From the NCBI RefSeq assembly GCF_014863585.1, contig NZ_CP062253.1, positions 5,880,001 to 5,944,000 on the forward strand: a DNA stretch of 64,000 nucleotides, written 5' to 3'. The notes beneath the pieces were generated by a model. The model was not told the origin of the DNA. It saw nothing but the letters and a program-made list of their open reading frames with translations, and searched no databases. The number at the start of each line of letters is the position of its first letter. Position 1 is the stretch's first letter. Of the stretch, positions 29,583-41,154 are shown one piece after another. This stretch comes from Pseudomonas gozinkensis. GTDB lineage: Bacteria > Pseudomonadota > Gammaproteobacteria > Pseudomonadales > Pseudomonadaceae. A program made the position numbers and the translations under genes.

Positions 29583-30572
29583 ATGCCCCCTGTCTATCGC
29601 CTGGCAATGCCAGCATTGTGCCTGTCGCTGATCCTGCCTTGTGCGTTTTCCGTCGAAGCCGCGGATCCGGCACCTGCCCCCGCCGCAGAAAAAGCCGCCG
29701 AAGAAAAACCGGTCGAACGCCAGCCACTGCTTGAGCGTAGTCAGGAAGAAGCCGCGGCACTCGAACGCAAGGTTCCGGCCCAGGAACAACAGCAACTGCA
29801 AGCCGGCAGCGACACCTTCCTCGCCTTGTGGAAACCGGCCAACACCGCCGAACCCAAAGGCGCGGTGATCCTCATTCCCGGTGCCGGCGAGACCGCCGAC
29901 TGGCCCCAGGCGATCGGCCCGTTGCGCCGCAAGTTGCCGGACGTTGAGTGGAGCAGCCTGAGTATCACCCTGCCCGATCTGCAAAGCGATGCCATCGCAC
30001 CGCGCGTGGCCGAAGCCCCCGCCGCACCGAAAACCGCCGACCCGGGCAGCAAGGATTCCACCACCGCCGAGCCGATCGAACAAGCCGCCGGCGGCGAAGC
30101 CGATGTGACGGACAAGGTCGTTGCTGAATCCACCGAGGAACAGTCCAAGGCCGACGCCGAGCGAATCTTCGCCCGCATCGACGCAGCACTGGCCTACGCC
30201 GAACAACAGAGCGCGCGCAGCATCGTCGTCCTCGGCCACGGCACCGGCGCCTACTGGGCGGCGCGCTACATGAGCGAGAGACAGAACTCGCAGGTCGAGA
30301 AGCTGATGCTGGTAGCGGCGCAGACCCCGGTCAAGGCCAAGCCGGAACTGGTGGAACTGACACCGACCCTGAAGCTGCCGACAGCCGACATTTTCTATAT
30401 GGATAAGGCGCTGGACCGCAACGCGGCGCTGGAGCGCATGCAGGCGAGCAAACGGCTGAAGACGTCCGCGTTCAGTCAGGTCGCACTTAAAGCGCTGCCG
30501 GACAACAAGGCCGAGCAGGAACAATTGTTCCGCCGGGTGCGTGGCTGGTTGAATCCGCAAAGCCCGGACTGA
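29583..30572 (+). CDS. DUF3530 family protein (alpha/beta-hydrolase-like)
   Basis: A 329-residue exported protein with a signal peptide (MPALCLSLILPCAFSVEA region). It has an Ala/Glu/Lys-rich stretch, then an alpha/beta-hydrolase-like fold with VILIPGAGETADW and a HGTGAYWAARY segment where a nucleophile elbow would be. The canonical Ser is replaced by Thr-Gly there, so catalysis is doubtful. Its function is unknown. It is divergent from agtS with 73 bases between starts. Confidence 0.8.
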   Translation: MPPVYRLAMPALCLSLILPCAFSVEAADPAPAPAAEKAAEEKPVERQPLLERSQEEAAALERKVPAQEQQQLQAGSDTFLALWKPANTAEPKGAVILIPGAGETADWPQAIGPLRRKLPDVEWSSLSITLPDLQSDAIAPRVAEAPAAPKTADPGSKDSTTAEPIEQAAGGEADVTDKVVAESTEEQSKADAERIFARIDAALAYAEQQSARSIVVLGHGTGAYWAARYMSERQNSQVEKLMLVAAQTPVKAKPELVELTPTLKLPTADIFYMDKALDRNAALERMQASKRLKTSAFSQVALKALPDNKAEQEQLFRRVRGWLNPQSPD

Positions 30573-30596
30573 AGAGCCCGGACTAAAAACGCAGAC

Positions 30597-30629
30597 AAAA
30601 AAATCGCAGCCCGACGCTGCGATTTTTTT
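30597..30629. terminator. Bidirectional terminator between the DUF3530 gene and djlA
   Basis: The stem AATCGCAGC (30602-30610) with GCTGCGATT (30616-30624) lies in A-rich and T-rich flanks, between convergent genes. Confidence 0.92.
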
Positions 30630-30633
30630 ATGC

Positions 30634-31401
30634 CTAGCGAAAATCCCGCCGTTCGCGAATCAACGTGTAGGCATTGTGCAATTCGCGGGTCCTCTCGGTG
30701 GCCTCACGCACTTGCGCCGGCGTGGCACCTGTCCCGGCGACCTTGTCCGGGTGATGCCGGCTGAGCAGGCGTCGATAGGCACGTTTGATCTGCGCCGGTT
30801 CACTGGTGGCTGATACGCCGAGCAGACGCATTGCCTCCTGATAGCTGACCGCCGCGCTGACGATCGGACGCTTGTGCGGCTCGTAATCCGCCGCCAGCGC
30901 CTGGATCTGGTGCGTCGTCCAGCCCAGCCATTTGCCCCACCTCGCCAGCAACTCACGCTCACTGACGCCGGCCCGGCCGTCGGCCCAGACCATCCGCCAG
31001 CAGGCGCGCAACACGCCTTCGGCCGCATGGGGTTGAGCGCTCAACCGCCGCAGATAACCGCGCAGATTGTCGTTGCCGGACTTGCCGCGATTAAATGCAG
31101 CAATCGCCCGGCGCTGTGCCGGATCGCTCATTTCCAGCGAGCGCATTTCCTGACGCGCCTGCTGGATGTGACCGTCCGTGACCCGCCCGTCGCTCTTGGC
31201 CAGACGCCCGAGCAACACGAACAACAGTTCGTCGTTGCGCAGCATCGGCCGGCCGCCGAGTTTTTCCCGCAAATGCCCCCAGCTCTGCAAATGCAGGCGC
31301 CGATCCAGCGCCTGCCCCAACAAAGCCCCAAGCATGGCCCCCGGAATGCTGGCGATAGCAAAACCTGCTCCGGCTCCAATCAGAGTCCCTGGCCACAACA
31401 T
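30634..31401 (-). CDS. djlA: Membrane-anchored DnaJ-like co-chaperone DjlA
   Basis: A 255-residue protein. An N-terminal glycine-rich membrane segment (GTLIGAGAGFAIASIPGAML) is followed by a TerB-type domain (about 60-165) and a C-terminal J domain with the invariant HPD (SRHHPDKVAG). It stimulates DnaK at the membrane. It starts 1 base after the murU stop, so it is the last gene of amgK-murU-djlA. Pairing of a chaperone with sugar recycling genes may simply reflect operon structure. Confidence 0.92.
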   Translation of the reverse strand: MLWPGTLIGAGAGFAIASIPGAMLGALLGQALDRRLHLQSWGHLREKLGGRPMLRNDELLFVLLGRLAKSDGRVTDGHIQQARQEMRSLEMSDPAQRRAIAAFNRGKSGNDNLRGYLRRLSAQPHAAEGVLRACWRMVWADGRAGVSERELLARWGKWLGWTTHQIQALAADYEPHKRPIVSAAVSYQEAMRLLGVSATSEPAQIKRAYRRLLSRHHPDKVAGTGATPAQVREATERTRELHNAYTLIRERRDFR

Positions 31402-31402
31402 A

Positions 31403-33090
<1,688 letters not shown>

Positions 33091-33220
33091 TGCAAGGGTC
33101 TCCGACGGCGCTAGCCGTCAAGCGGGTCATGCTTTATTATCCAGCATCTTTTTCAGACCATCGAGAGGCGTGCGGCCCACACCGCGGGCAGATGGCACGC
33201 AGGAAGCCCGGACTAATAAG

Positions 33221-36019
33221 ATGGCATTGAAATCCCCCGCGTTTCGTAAAAAATTTCCGTTGTTGGTAACCGGCAGTCTGCTGGCTATGCAACCTCTGGC
33301 CAGTTCATTCGTTGTTGCCGCCGAGCAGTATGACTGCGCCGTCTCGGCAACGGGTGGCTGGGCCTGCTCGCCGAAGACGCCGGCCGCTGCCTTGCCGCCG
33401 CGTCCGGTGCATGACGGCAGTGCCGTCAGTGCTGCTGGCGAAGCCGCGGCCGAGAGCGGCTCCACTGCGGAGTCCGGGCCCAAGCCGGTACTGGTTACCG
33501 AGTCCAAGGGCCGCGGCCTGAAATCCCGTAGCGAAGACTACAGTCACCTCGACTGGGTTCCGCGCGAGAAGCTCACCGCCGCCCAACTGGCCGAGACCGG
33601 TCCTTACTGCTCTGGTTCCTATATCGAACCGATTCGTCCTGGCATGAATGACAAGACGAATAAAAGTGACGCTCCGACCTTCATCGGCGCCAAGGCTTCG
33701 CGTTATCAGCAGGATTCGCAGGTTGCGAGTCTGGCCGGTGACGTGGTCATGCGTCAGGGCAGCATGCAGGTCGAGGCCGACGAGGCCAACCTGTATCAGG
33801 CCGAAAGCCGTGGTGAACTGGCGGGCAACGTGCGCATTCGCGACAACGGTGCGCTGATCGTCGGCGACCACGCCGATGTGCAGCTGGACACCGGTGAAGC
33901 CAAGGTCGACAACGCCGAATACGTGATGCACAAGTCGCGCATCCGCGGTAACGCGCTGTACGCCAAGCGTGCCGAAAACGCGATCATCCGTCTGAAGGAC
34001 GGCACGTACACCACGTGCGAACCGAACAGCAATGCGTGGCAGCTCAAGGGCAACAACATCACCCTGAACCCTGCCACCGGTTTCGGTACCGCGACCAACG
34101 TGACACTGCGGGTCAAGGACATTCCTGTCCTGTACACGCCGTACATCTACTTCCCGATCGACGATCGTCGTCAGTCGGGCTTCCTGCCGCCGACCATCGG
34201 CACCGGCAGCGACACCGGCTTCATGCTGGTGACCCCGTACTACTTCAACCTGGCACCGAACTACGACGCCACGTTGTATCCACGCTACATGGCCAAACGC
34301 GGTCTGTTGATGGAAGGCGAATTCCGTTACCTCACCAAGTCCAGCGAAGGTCAGTTCGGTGCGGCGTACCTCAACGACGAGGAAACCGAGCGCAGCAAAC
34401 AGACCGACTACCAAAAGAATCGCTACATGTACAACTGGCAGCACAAGGGTGGTCTCGACTCCCGCGTGTTCACCCAGGTCGACTACACCAAGATCAGCGA
34501 TCCGTACTACTTCCAGGATCTGCAGACCGACCAGATTGGCGTGAAAAGTGCCGACTACGTGAACCAGCAGGGCTCGGTCACCTATCGCGGCGACAGCTAC
34601 ACCGCCCGTTTGAACGCCCAGGCGTACCAGCTGGCAACCGTATCGAACATCACACCGTATGACCGCCTGCCGCAGATCACCTTCAATGGTCAGCTGCCGT
34701 ATCACCCCGAAGGTCTGAATTTCGACTACGAGACCGAGATCGTCCGTTTCGATCGTGATCTGAAAAACGGCGACTTCATCAACGAAGACGGTACTTCCGC
34801 ACCACGGCTGGACACCAATGTGATTGGTCTGGCCCGCGCCAACGGTGATCGCCTGAACCTGAAGCCAGGTGTCAGCCTGCCAATGAACTGGACTTACGGA
34901 TTCTTGAAGCCATCGCTCAAGTATCAATACACCCAGTATCAATTGGACCTGGACGGGACCGGCAAATCGCAAATTGCCAACCAGACCGCAGAACAAAACA
35001 AGCTCGACGGCACCTTCGACAGCAACCAGAGTCGCGGCGTGCCCATCGCCAGCGTTGACGGCGGCCTGTACTTCGACCGCAACACATCCTACTTTGGCAA
35101 GAACTACCGCCAGACGCTGGAACCACGTTTGTTCTACCTCTATGTACCTGAGGTGGACCAGGAAGACATTCCGGTATTCGACACCAGCGAGTACACCTTC
35201 AACTACGCCTCGCTGTTCCGCGACAACCGCTTCTCCGGTTCCGACCGTGTCGGCGACGAGAACAAACTCTCGCTGGGCGTGACCAGCCGCTGGATCGAAG
35301 ATGACGGATTCGAGCGTCAACGCATCAGCGTCGGCCAGGCGCTGTACTTCAAGGACCGCAAGGTTCAACTCCCGGGTATCGCGTTCAACGATCGCGACGA
35401 CGCCAGATCCAGCGTCTCGCCATACGCGCTGGAGTACGAATACCGCTGGAACCGCGACTGGCGCACCACTGCCGACTACAACTGGGACCCGGACAGCCGC
35501 AGCCCGCGTTCCGGCAGCGCGATGTTCCACTATCAGCCTGAAGACAACCCGAACAAGGTGGTCAACGTCGGCTATCGCTATCGCAACGACCAGGTCCGCT
35601 ACGACCAGAACACCGGTAAATGGTCGGTGGGTGGTGGTGACTACGGCACGCCTGGCCAGCCTGGCTACGTGAAGGACTACTACAAGATCCAGCAGCATGA
35701 CTTCTCGGTCATCTGGCCGATCGTTCCACAGTGGAGCGCGATCAGCCGCTGGCAGTACGACTACAACCGCAACCGTACACTGGAAGCCTTCGGTGGTTTC
35801 GAGTACGACAACTGCTGCTGGAAACTGCGCCTGATCAACCGTTACTGGGTTTCCTACGATGAATTCAGTCAGGAAGCTCCGCAAAACGAAAAAGGCGACC
35901 ACGGCGTCTTCCTCCAAATTGTTCTGAAGGGACTCGGCGGCCTCACCGGCGCCAAGGTAGAGAGCTTCCTCGACAAAGGCATCCAAGGTTATCGTCAACG
36001 TGAAGACCAAGCTTTCTGA
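33221..36019 (+). CDS. lptD: LPS-assembly outer-membrane protein LptD
   Basis: LptD (932 residues) inserts lipopolysaccharide into the outer leaflet with LptE. A signal peptide ends near AA-EQYDC, and the periplasmic beta-jellyroll (about 150-290) is followed by the 26-strand barrel. Cysteines for the alternating disulfides are visible: Cys39 and Cys49 near the N-terminus and the Cys-Cys pair in EYDNCCWKL near residue 864. The start at 33221 ([13 protein letters not shown]) is used; the upstream extension is not signal-like. It is longer than the E. coli protein, as in other pseudomonads. It overlaps surA by 20 bases. Confidence 0.97.
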   Translation: MALKSPAFRKKFPLLVTGSLLAMQPLASSFVVAAEQYDCAVSATGGWACSPKTPAAALPPRPVHDGSAVSAAGEAAAESGSTAESGPKPVLVTESKGRGLKSRSEDYSHLDWVPREKLTAAQLAETGPYCSGSYIEPIRPGMNDKTNKSDAPTFIGAKASRYQQDSQVASLAGDVVMRQGSMQVEADEANLYQAESRGELAGNVRIRDNGALIVGDHADVQLDTGEAKVDNAEYVMHKSRIRGNALYAKRAENAIIRLKDGTYTTCEPNSNAWQLKGNNITLNPATGFGTATNVTLRVKDIPVLYTPYIYFPIDDRRQSGFLPPTIGTGSDTGFMLVTPYYFNLAPNYDATLYPRYMAKRGLLMEGEFRYLTKSSEGQFGAAYLNDEETERSKQTDYQKNRYMYNWQHKGGLDSRVFTQVDYTKISDPYYFQDLQTDQIGVKSADYVNQQGSVTYRGDSYTARLNAQAYQLATVSNITPYDRLPQITFNGQLPYHPEGLNFDYETEIVRFDRDLKNGDFINEDGTSAPRLDTNVIGLARANGDRLNLKPGVSLPMNWTYGFLKPSLKYQYTQYQLDLDGTGKSQIANQTAEQNKLDGTFDSNQSRGVPIASVDGGLYFDRNTSYFGKNYRQTLEPRLFYLYVPEVDQEDIPVFDTSEYTFNYASLFRDNRFSGSDRVGDENKLSLGVTSRWIEDDGFERQRISVGQALYFKDRKVQLPGIAFNDRDDARSSVSPYALEYEYRWNRDWRTTADYNWDPDSRSPRSGSAMFHYQPEDNPNKVVNVGYRYRNDQVRYDQNTGKWSVGGGDYGTPGQPGYVKDYYKIQQHDFSVIWPIVPQWSAISRWQYDYNRNRTLEAFGGFEYDNCCWKLRLINRYWVSYDEFSQEAPQNEKGDHGVFLQIVLKGLGGLTGAKVESFLDKGIQGYRQREDQAF

Positions 36020-37316
36020 TTGTCTGCGCCCGCTGATGCTGGGCGCGCTGTTCCTGGGTACCGCGGCCAACGCCGCGGTGCAGTCCATCGATAAAGTGGT
36101 GGCCATCGTCGACAACGACGTGGTCATGCAGAGCCAGCTGGATCAACGCGTCCACGAAGTTCAGCAAACCATCGCCAAACGCGGCGGCGGTCTGCCGCCT
36201 CCGGGCGTACTGGATCAACAGGTGCTCGAGCGCCTGATCGTCGAGAATCTGCAACTGCAGATCGGCGAGCGCTCCGGCATCCGTATCACCGATGAAGAGC
36301 TGAACCAGGCAGTCGGCACCATTGCCCAGCGCAACAACATGACCCCGGACCAGTTCCGCGTCGCCCTGTCTCGTGACGGTCTCTCTTATGAAGATGCCCG
36401 CGAGCAGATCCGTCGTGAAATGGTCATCAGCCGTGTCCGTCAGCGTCGCGTGGCTGAGCGCATTCAGGTATCGGAACAGGAAGTGAAGAACTTCCTCGCC
36501 TCCGACCTGGGCAAGATGCAACTGTCCGAAGAACTGCACCTGGCCAACATCCTGATTCCGACCCCGGAAAGCGCCAACTCCGAAGCGATTCAGAGTGCTG
36601 CACGCAAGGCGATGGAGGTGTATCAGCAACTCAAGCAAGGTGCTGACTTCGGCCAGATGGCCGTAGCCAACTCCGCCAGTGACAACGCCCTCGAAGGCGG
36701 CGATATGGGCTGGCGTAAAGCCGCTCAACTGCCACCGCCGTTCGACCGCGAGCTGAGCAGCATGACGCCTGGCGACATCACTCAACCGGCACGCACCCCG
36801 GGTGGTTTCATCATCCTGAAGCTGCTGGAAAAGCGCGGTGGCGAGAGCCAGATGCGCGACGAAGTACATGTGCGCCACATTCTGGTCAAGCCTAGTCCGG
36901 TTCGTGACGAAGCCAAGACCAAGGAACTGGCCCAGTCGCTCTACAACCGTATCGAAGCCGGCGAAGATTTCGCTGAACTGGCCAAAAAGTATTCGGAAGA
37001 CCCGGGTTCTGCTCTCAACGGCGGCGACCTGAACTGGATCGACCCGAACGCACTGGTACCGGAATTCCGCGCCGTGATGGCCAAGTCCCCGCAAGGTCAG
37101 CTGTCCAAGCCGTTCCAGACCCAGTACGGCTGGCACGTTCTGGAAGTCCTCGGCCGTCGCGCCACTGACAGCACCGAACAGGCTCGCGAGCAGCAGGCAA
37201 TGACCGTACTGCGTAACCGCAAATACGACGAAGAGCTGCAGACCTGGCTGCGTCAGATCCGTGACGAAGCGTACGTAGAGATCAAACTCCCTGGTGCAGA
37301 CCAGGCAGCGCAGTGA
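36000..37316 (+). CDS. surA: Periplasmic chaperone and peptidyl-prolyl isomerase SurA
   Basis: SurA (438 residues) escorts outer-membrane proteins, including LptD, to the BAM complex. It has a signal peptide ([14 protein letters not shown]), an N-terminal chaperone domain, and two parvulin domains ([11 protein letters not shown] and [12 protein letters not shown] mark them). It starts with GTG inside the last codons of lptD (20-base overlap), so chaperone and client are translationally linked. pdxA overlaps its stop by 4 bases. Confidence 0.97.
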   Translation: MKTKLSDCLRPLMLGALFLGTAANAAVQSIDKVVAIVDNDVVMQSQLDQRVHEVQQTIAKRGGGLPPPGVLDQQVLERLIVENLQLQIGERSGIRITDEELNQAVGTIAQRNNMTPDQFRVALSRDGLSYEDAREQIRREMVISRVRQRRVAERIQVSEQEVKNFLASDLGKMQLSEELHLANILIPTPESANSEAIQSAARKAMEVYQQLKQGADFGQMAVANSASDNALEGGDMGWRKAAQLPPPFDRELSSMTPGDITQPARTPGGFIILKLLEKRGGESQMRDEVHVRHILVKPSPVRDEAKTKELAQSLYNRIEAGEDFAELAKKYSEDPGSALNGGDLNWIDPNALVPEFRAVMAKSPQGQLSKPFQTQYGWHVLEVLGRRATDSTEQAREQQAMTVLRNRKYDEELQTWLRQIRDEAYVEIKLPGADQAAQ

Positions 37317-38302
37317 AACCCAAGCGTTTCGCGCTGACACCCGGCGAACCGGCCGGCATCGGTCCCGACCTTTGCCTGCTGCTCGCCTCGCAAGCCCAGC
37401 CACACCCCCTGATTGCCATCACCAGCCGCGACCTGCTCCAAGAGCGGGCCGAGCAGCTGGGGCTGGCCGTCAGTCTGCTGGAAGTCGCACCGGGCAACTG
37501 GCCGGACGCTCCGGCGCCGGCCAGCAGCCTGTATGTCTGGGACACCCCACTCAGCGCCCCCGTGGTCGCCGGGCAACTGGACAAGGCCAACGCCGCATTC
37601 GTCCTTGAAACCCTGACCCGCGCCGGCAATGGCTGTCTGAACGGCGACTTCGCCGGGATGATCACCGCCCCGGTGCACAAGGGCGTGATCAACGAATCGG
37701 GCATCGCCTTTTCCGGCCATACCGAATTCCTTGCCGACCTGACCCACACTGCCCAGGTCGTGATGATGCTCGCTACCCGCGGTTTGCGCGTGGCGCTGGT
37801 CACCACTCACCTGCCCCTGCGCGAGATCGCCGATGCGATCACGCCGGAGCGGCTGGAACGGGTCACGCGAATTCTGCACGCCGATCTGCACCAAAAATTC
37901 GGCATCGCCCAACCGCGCATCCTGGTCTGCGGACTCAACCCGCACGCTGGCGAAGGCGGACACCTGGGCCATGAAGAAATCGACATCATCGAACCCACAT
38001 TGGAGCGCCTGCGCGGTGAGGGCATGGACCTTCGTGGCCCGCTGCCTGCCGACACTCTGTTTACCCCCAAATATCTGGAGCACTGCGACGCAGTGCTGGC
38101 GATGTACCACGACCAGGGCCTGCCCGTGCTGAAGTACAAAGGCTTCGGCGCAGCGGTCAACGTGACCCTGGGCCTGCCGATCATCCGCACTTCGGTCGAC
38201 CACGGCACCGCCCTGGATCTGGCCGGTAGCGGCAAGATCGACACCGGCAGCCTGCAGGTCGCCCTGGAAACCGCCTACCAGATGGCCGAGACCCGTTTAT
38301 GA
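37313..38302 (+). CDS. pdxA: 4-hydroxythreonine-4-phosphate dehydrogenase
   Basis: PdxA (329 residues) is the NAD-dependent enzyme of pyridoxal phosphate synthesis. Family blocks are [23 protein letters not shown] with a metal His, [25 protein letters not shown] and [12 protein letters not shown]. It begins with GTG, overlaps surA by 4 bases and rsmA by 4 bases. Confidence 0.97.
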   Translation: MKPKRFALTPGEPAGIGPDLCLLLASQAQPHPLIAITSRDLLQERAEQLGLAVSLLEVAPGNWPDAPAPASSLYVWDTPLSAPVVAGQLDKANAAFVLETLTRAGNGCLNGDFAGMITAPVHKGVINESGIAFSGHTEFLADLTHTAQVVMMLATRGLRVALVTTHLPLREIADAITPERLERVTRILHADLHQKFGIAQPRILVCGLNPHAGEGGHLGHEEIDIIEPTLERLRGEGMDLRGPLPADTLFTPKYLEHCDAVLAMYHDQGLPVLKYKGFGAAVNVTLGLPIIRTSVDHGTALDLAGSGKIDTGSLQVALETAYQMAETRL

Positions 38303-39117
38303 CCGAGCAATACCAACACAAGGCGCGCAAACGCTTTGGCCAGAATTTCCTGCACGATGCCGGCGTCATCGACCGCATCCTGCGCTCCATCAGCGCCAAG
38401 CCTGACGACCGGATGCTGGAAATCGGCCCGGGCCAGGGCGCATTGACCGCCGGCATCCTCAACTCCGGCGCGCAACTCGACGTGGTGGAGCTGGACAAGG
38501 ACCTGATCCCGATCCTCAACCAGCAGTTCGCCGGCAAGAGCAATTTCAACCTGCATCAGGGCGATGCACTGAAGTTCGACTTCAACAGCCTGAACGCTGC
38601 GCCGAACAGCCTGCGCGTGGTCGGCAACCTGCCGTACAACATCTCCACGCCGCTGATTTTCCACCTGCTGAACAATGCCTCAATCATCCGCGACATGCAC
38701 TTCATGCTGCAGAAGGAAGTGGTCGAGCGTCTGGCCGCAGGCCCCGGTGGCGGCGATTGGGGCCGTCTGTCGATCATGGTTCAGTACCATTGCCGGGTCG
38801 AACACCTGTTCAACGTCGGCCCGGGTGCGTTCAATCCGCCGCCGAAAGTCGACTCGGCGATCGTCCGTCTGGTGCCGCACGCGGTGCTGCCGCACCCAGC
38901 CAAGGATCATCGCCTGCTCGAGCGTGTGGTGCGTGAAGCCTTCAACCAGCGCCGCAAGACCCTGCGCAACACCCTCAAGCAACTGCTGAGCAATGCCGAA
39001 ATCGAAGCCGCCGGCGTCGATGGCAGCCTGCGACCGGAGCAACTCGATCTGGCCGCGTTCGTGCGCCTGGCCGACAAGCTCGCCGAGCAGCCGGCGAAAG
39101 CGCCTGAAGCCGACTGA
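38299..39117 (+). CDS. rsmA: 16S rRNA dimethyladenosine transferase
   Basis: RsmA/KsgA (272 residues) dimethylates A1518 and A1519 of 16S r[14 protein letters not shown], the SAM motif [11 protein letters not shown] and the catalytic GNLPYNIST are present, plus the C-terminal [11 protein letters not shown]. It overlaps pdxA by 4 bases. Loss of this enzyme gives kasugamycin resistance. Confidence 0.98.
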   Translation: MTEQYQHKARKRFGQNFLHDAGVIDRILRSISAKPDDRMLEIGPGQGALTAGILNSGAQLDVVELDKDLIPILNQQFAGKSNFNLHQGDALKFDFNSLNAAPNSLRVVGNLPYNISTPLIFHLLNNASIIRDMHFMLQKEVVERLAAGPGGGDWGRLSIMVQYHCRVEHLFNVGPGAFNPPPKVDSAIVRLVPHAVLPHPAKDHRLLERVVREAFNQRRKTLRNTLKQLLSNAEIEAAGVDGSLRPEQLDLAAFVRLADKLAEQPAKAPEAD

Positions 39118-39232
39118 CAAGCAATCATCGCTATCGGGCGGGACGCCAACTCTGGTCTACTGCCCGATACTTGCCTAGACTGAATCCGATCAGCTAAGCC
39201 CCGCGTCCCGCTTCGTTTTTAAGGCCTTTTGC

Positions 39233-39613
39233 ATGTCCGATCCTCGCTACCAGGTCGATGTCAGTGTCGTTACCCACTATCTGGCAGACCAATCGCAACC
39301 CGAGCACGAGCGCTTTGCCTTCGCCTACACCATCACCGTGCAGAACAACGGCGAACAACCGGCCCGCCTGATGTCGCGGCACTGGGTCATCACCGATGGC
39401 GACGGGCATGTCGAAGAAGTGCGAGGCGCCGGCGTGGTTGGCCAGCAACCGTTGATCGGCGCTGGCAAAAGTCACACCTACAGCAGCGGCACAGTGATGA
39501 CCACCAAAGTCGGCACCATGCAAGGCACTTACGAAATGGTCGCCGACGACGGCAAGCATTTCGACGCAATCATCAAGCCCTTCCGCCTCGCCGTTCCCGG
39601 AGCCCTGCACTGA
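39233..39613 (+). CDS. apaG: ApaG/CorD-type protein
   Basis: A 126-residue beta-sandwich protein (DUF525). The family blocks [21 protein letters not shown] (quoted in part), [17 protein letters not shown] and [14 protein letters not shown] are present. Its role is not well defined. It lies 115 bases after rsmA and its stop shares a base with the apaH start (TGATG). Confidence 0.93.
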   Translation: MSDPRYQVDVSVVTHYLADQSQPEHERFAFAYTITVQNNGEQPARLMSRHWVITDGDGHVEEVRGAGVVGQQPLIGAGKSHTYSSGTVMTTKVGTMQGTYEMVADDGKHFDAIIKPFRLAVPGALH

Positions 39614-40494
39614 TGGCGACTTATGCCGTCGGCGACCTGCAAGGCTGCCTCGAACCGCTCAAGTGCCTGCTCAAGCAGGTCGCGTTCGACCCGACCCTCG
39701 ATCGCCTGTGGCTGGTCGGCGATCTGGTCAATCGGGGCCCGCAGTCGCTGGAAACCCTGCGCTTCCTTTATGGCATGCGCGACTCGCTGGTCTGCGTCCT
39801 CGGCAATCACGATCTGCACCTGCTGGCGGCGGCGAAGAACATCGAGCGCATGAAAAAGTCCGACACGCTGCGTGAAATCCTTGAAGCGCCGGACTGCGCC
39901 GAACTGATGGAGTGGCTGCGCCAGCAAAAACTCATGCATTACGACGAGCAGCGCGAAGTGGCCATGGTGCATGCGGGCATCCCGCCGCAATGGTCGCTGC
40001 GCAAAGCGCTCAAGTACGCTGAGGAAGTCGAGACCGCGCTGCGTGACGACAACCTGCTTTCGCCCTTCCTCGACGGCATGTACGGCAACGAGCCGGCGAA
40101 ATGGGACAGCGACCTCAAAGGCGTGACGCGTCTGCGAGTCATCACCAATTACTTCACCCGCATGCGTTTCTGTACCGCCGAAGGCAAGCTCGACCTCAAG
40201 AGCAAGGAAGGCCTCGATACCGCGCCGCCGGGCTACAAACCCTGGTTCCAGCACAAGGAACGCAAGACCCGTGGCCTGCGGATCATTTTCGGTCACTGGG
40301 CGGCGCTGGAAGGCAACGTCCAGGAACCCGGTATTTCTGCCCTCGACACCGGTTGCGTGTGGGGCGGCAGCCTGACCCTGATGAATGTCGACAGTGGCGA
40401 ACGCCTGTCATGCAAATGCGACGAACACGGGGCCGTCCTGCCCACCGTCGCACCATTGATCACCGAATCTTCTCCCGTCAGCGCCCCGCGCTAG
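39613..40494 (+). CDS. apaH: Bis(5'-nucleosyl)-tetraphosphatase, symmetrical
   Basis: ApaH (293 residues) splits Ap4A into two ADP. The metallophosphatase motifs [14 protein letters not shown] and LGNHDLHLL are all intact, with MVHAGIPP following. The ATG at 39613 overlaps the apaG stop. ApaH and ApaG are usually linked in gamma-proteobacteria. Confidence 0.96.
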   Translation: MATYAVGDLQGCLEPLKCLLKQVAFDPTLDRLWLVGDLVNRGPQSLETLRFLYGMRDSLVCVLGNHDLHLLAAAKNIERMKKSDTLREILEAPDCAELMEWLRQQKLMHYDEQREVAMVHAGIPPQWSLRKALKYAEEVETALRDDNLLSPFLDGMYGNEPAKWDSDLKGVTRLRVITNYFTRMRFCTAEGKLDLKSKEGLDTAPPGYKPWFQHKERKTRGLRIIFGHWAALEGNVQEPGISALDTGCVWGGSLTLMNVDSGERLSCKCDEHGAVLPTVAPLITESSPVSAPR

Positions 40495-40527
40495 ACTGCG
40501 TTTTCAGCCGAGCCACAGGAGCCCGCC

Positions 40528-40857
40528 ATGAGCGAATTCAAACGTATCCCCCCGGAACAGGCCCAGACCCTGCGCGAGCAAGGTGCCGTGGTCGTCGACG
40601 TCCGTGACCCGGCAACATTTGCCGCACTGCACATCAGCGGCTCGAAGCACCTGGATAATCACTCCCTTCACGCCTTCATCCAGGGCGCAGACCTCGATGC
40701 CCCCACGGTCGTGGTCTGCTACCACGGCAACTCAAGCCAAGGTGCCGCGGCGTATCTCGTGAGCCAGGGCTTTTCCGACGTCTACAGCATGGACGGCGGC
40801 TTTGAACTGTGGCGTACGACTTTTCCTACGGAAACCGCGCAAGGCACCTCCGAATAA
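40528..40857 (+). CDS. glpE: Thiosulfate sulfurtransferase GlpE
   Basis: A single-domain rhodanese of 109 residues. The active-site Cys is in [13 protein letters not shown] and the N-terminal rhodanese motif in [15 protein letters not shown]. It transfers sulfane sulfur from thiosulfate to cyanide or a thiol acceptor. It has an AGGAG ribosome binding site and follows apaH by 33 bases, closing this operon. Confidence 0.93.
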   Translation: MSEFKRIPPEQAQTLREQGAVVVDVRDPATFAALHISGSKHLDNHSLHAFIQGADLDAPTVVVCYHGNSSQGAAAYLVSQGFSDVYSMDGGFELWRTTFPTETAQGTSE

Positions 40858-40963
40858 TTTTTTTGTAACGTGCAGGCCCCGGCTGCCGTGGGTCTGCGCG
40901 GTAGCAGACGAACGGTCTGAGACAACTAATTACGTATCTCGCCTTTACCTCCCGAATTCCCAA

Positions 40964-40974
40964 CTATCCTTAAG
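40964..40974 (+). promoter_or_regulatory. Possible sigma-S-type -10 box upstream of prkA
   Basis: CTATCCTTAAG lies 181 bases before the prkA ATG and differs by one base from the CTATACTTAA form favoured by RpoS. The rest of the 297-base gap (40858-41154) contains no gene; it carries short GC-rich inverted segments such as CCGGTACACCGG. prkA homologues are RpoS-controlled in E. coli, so the match is plausible but unproven. Confidence 0.4.
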
Positions 40975-41154
40975 CCCAGGCCATCCAAAACAGGGGAGAG
41001 CCGGTACACCGGCGCACGGGTCATCGGGAGTGACTTCCGCGATTGTCGATCGTGGAAGGGTTCTGGGGGGTAAACAACAGCTGCCATCGCGGCTGCTTGC
41101 CAGCATCGACTGAGTGATCCGGCGTCGGCTCCACGTATCGAGCGAGGTGACGTC

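Noticed and set aside
33305..36127. 940-codon minus-strand frame opposite lptD
   Set aside because: It is Val/Ala-rich antisense of lptD and has no domains or ribosome binding site.
40101..40607. 168-codon plus-strand frame over the end of apaH
   Set aside because: It is out of frame with apaH and glpE and crosses their junction; composition is that of a GC-rich shadow.
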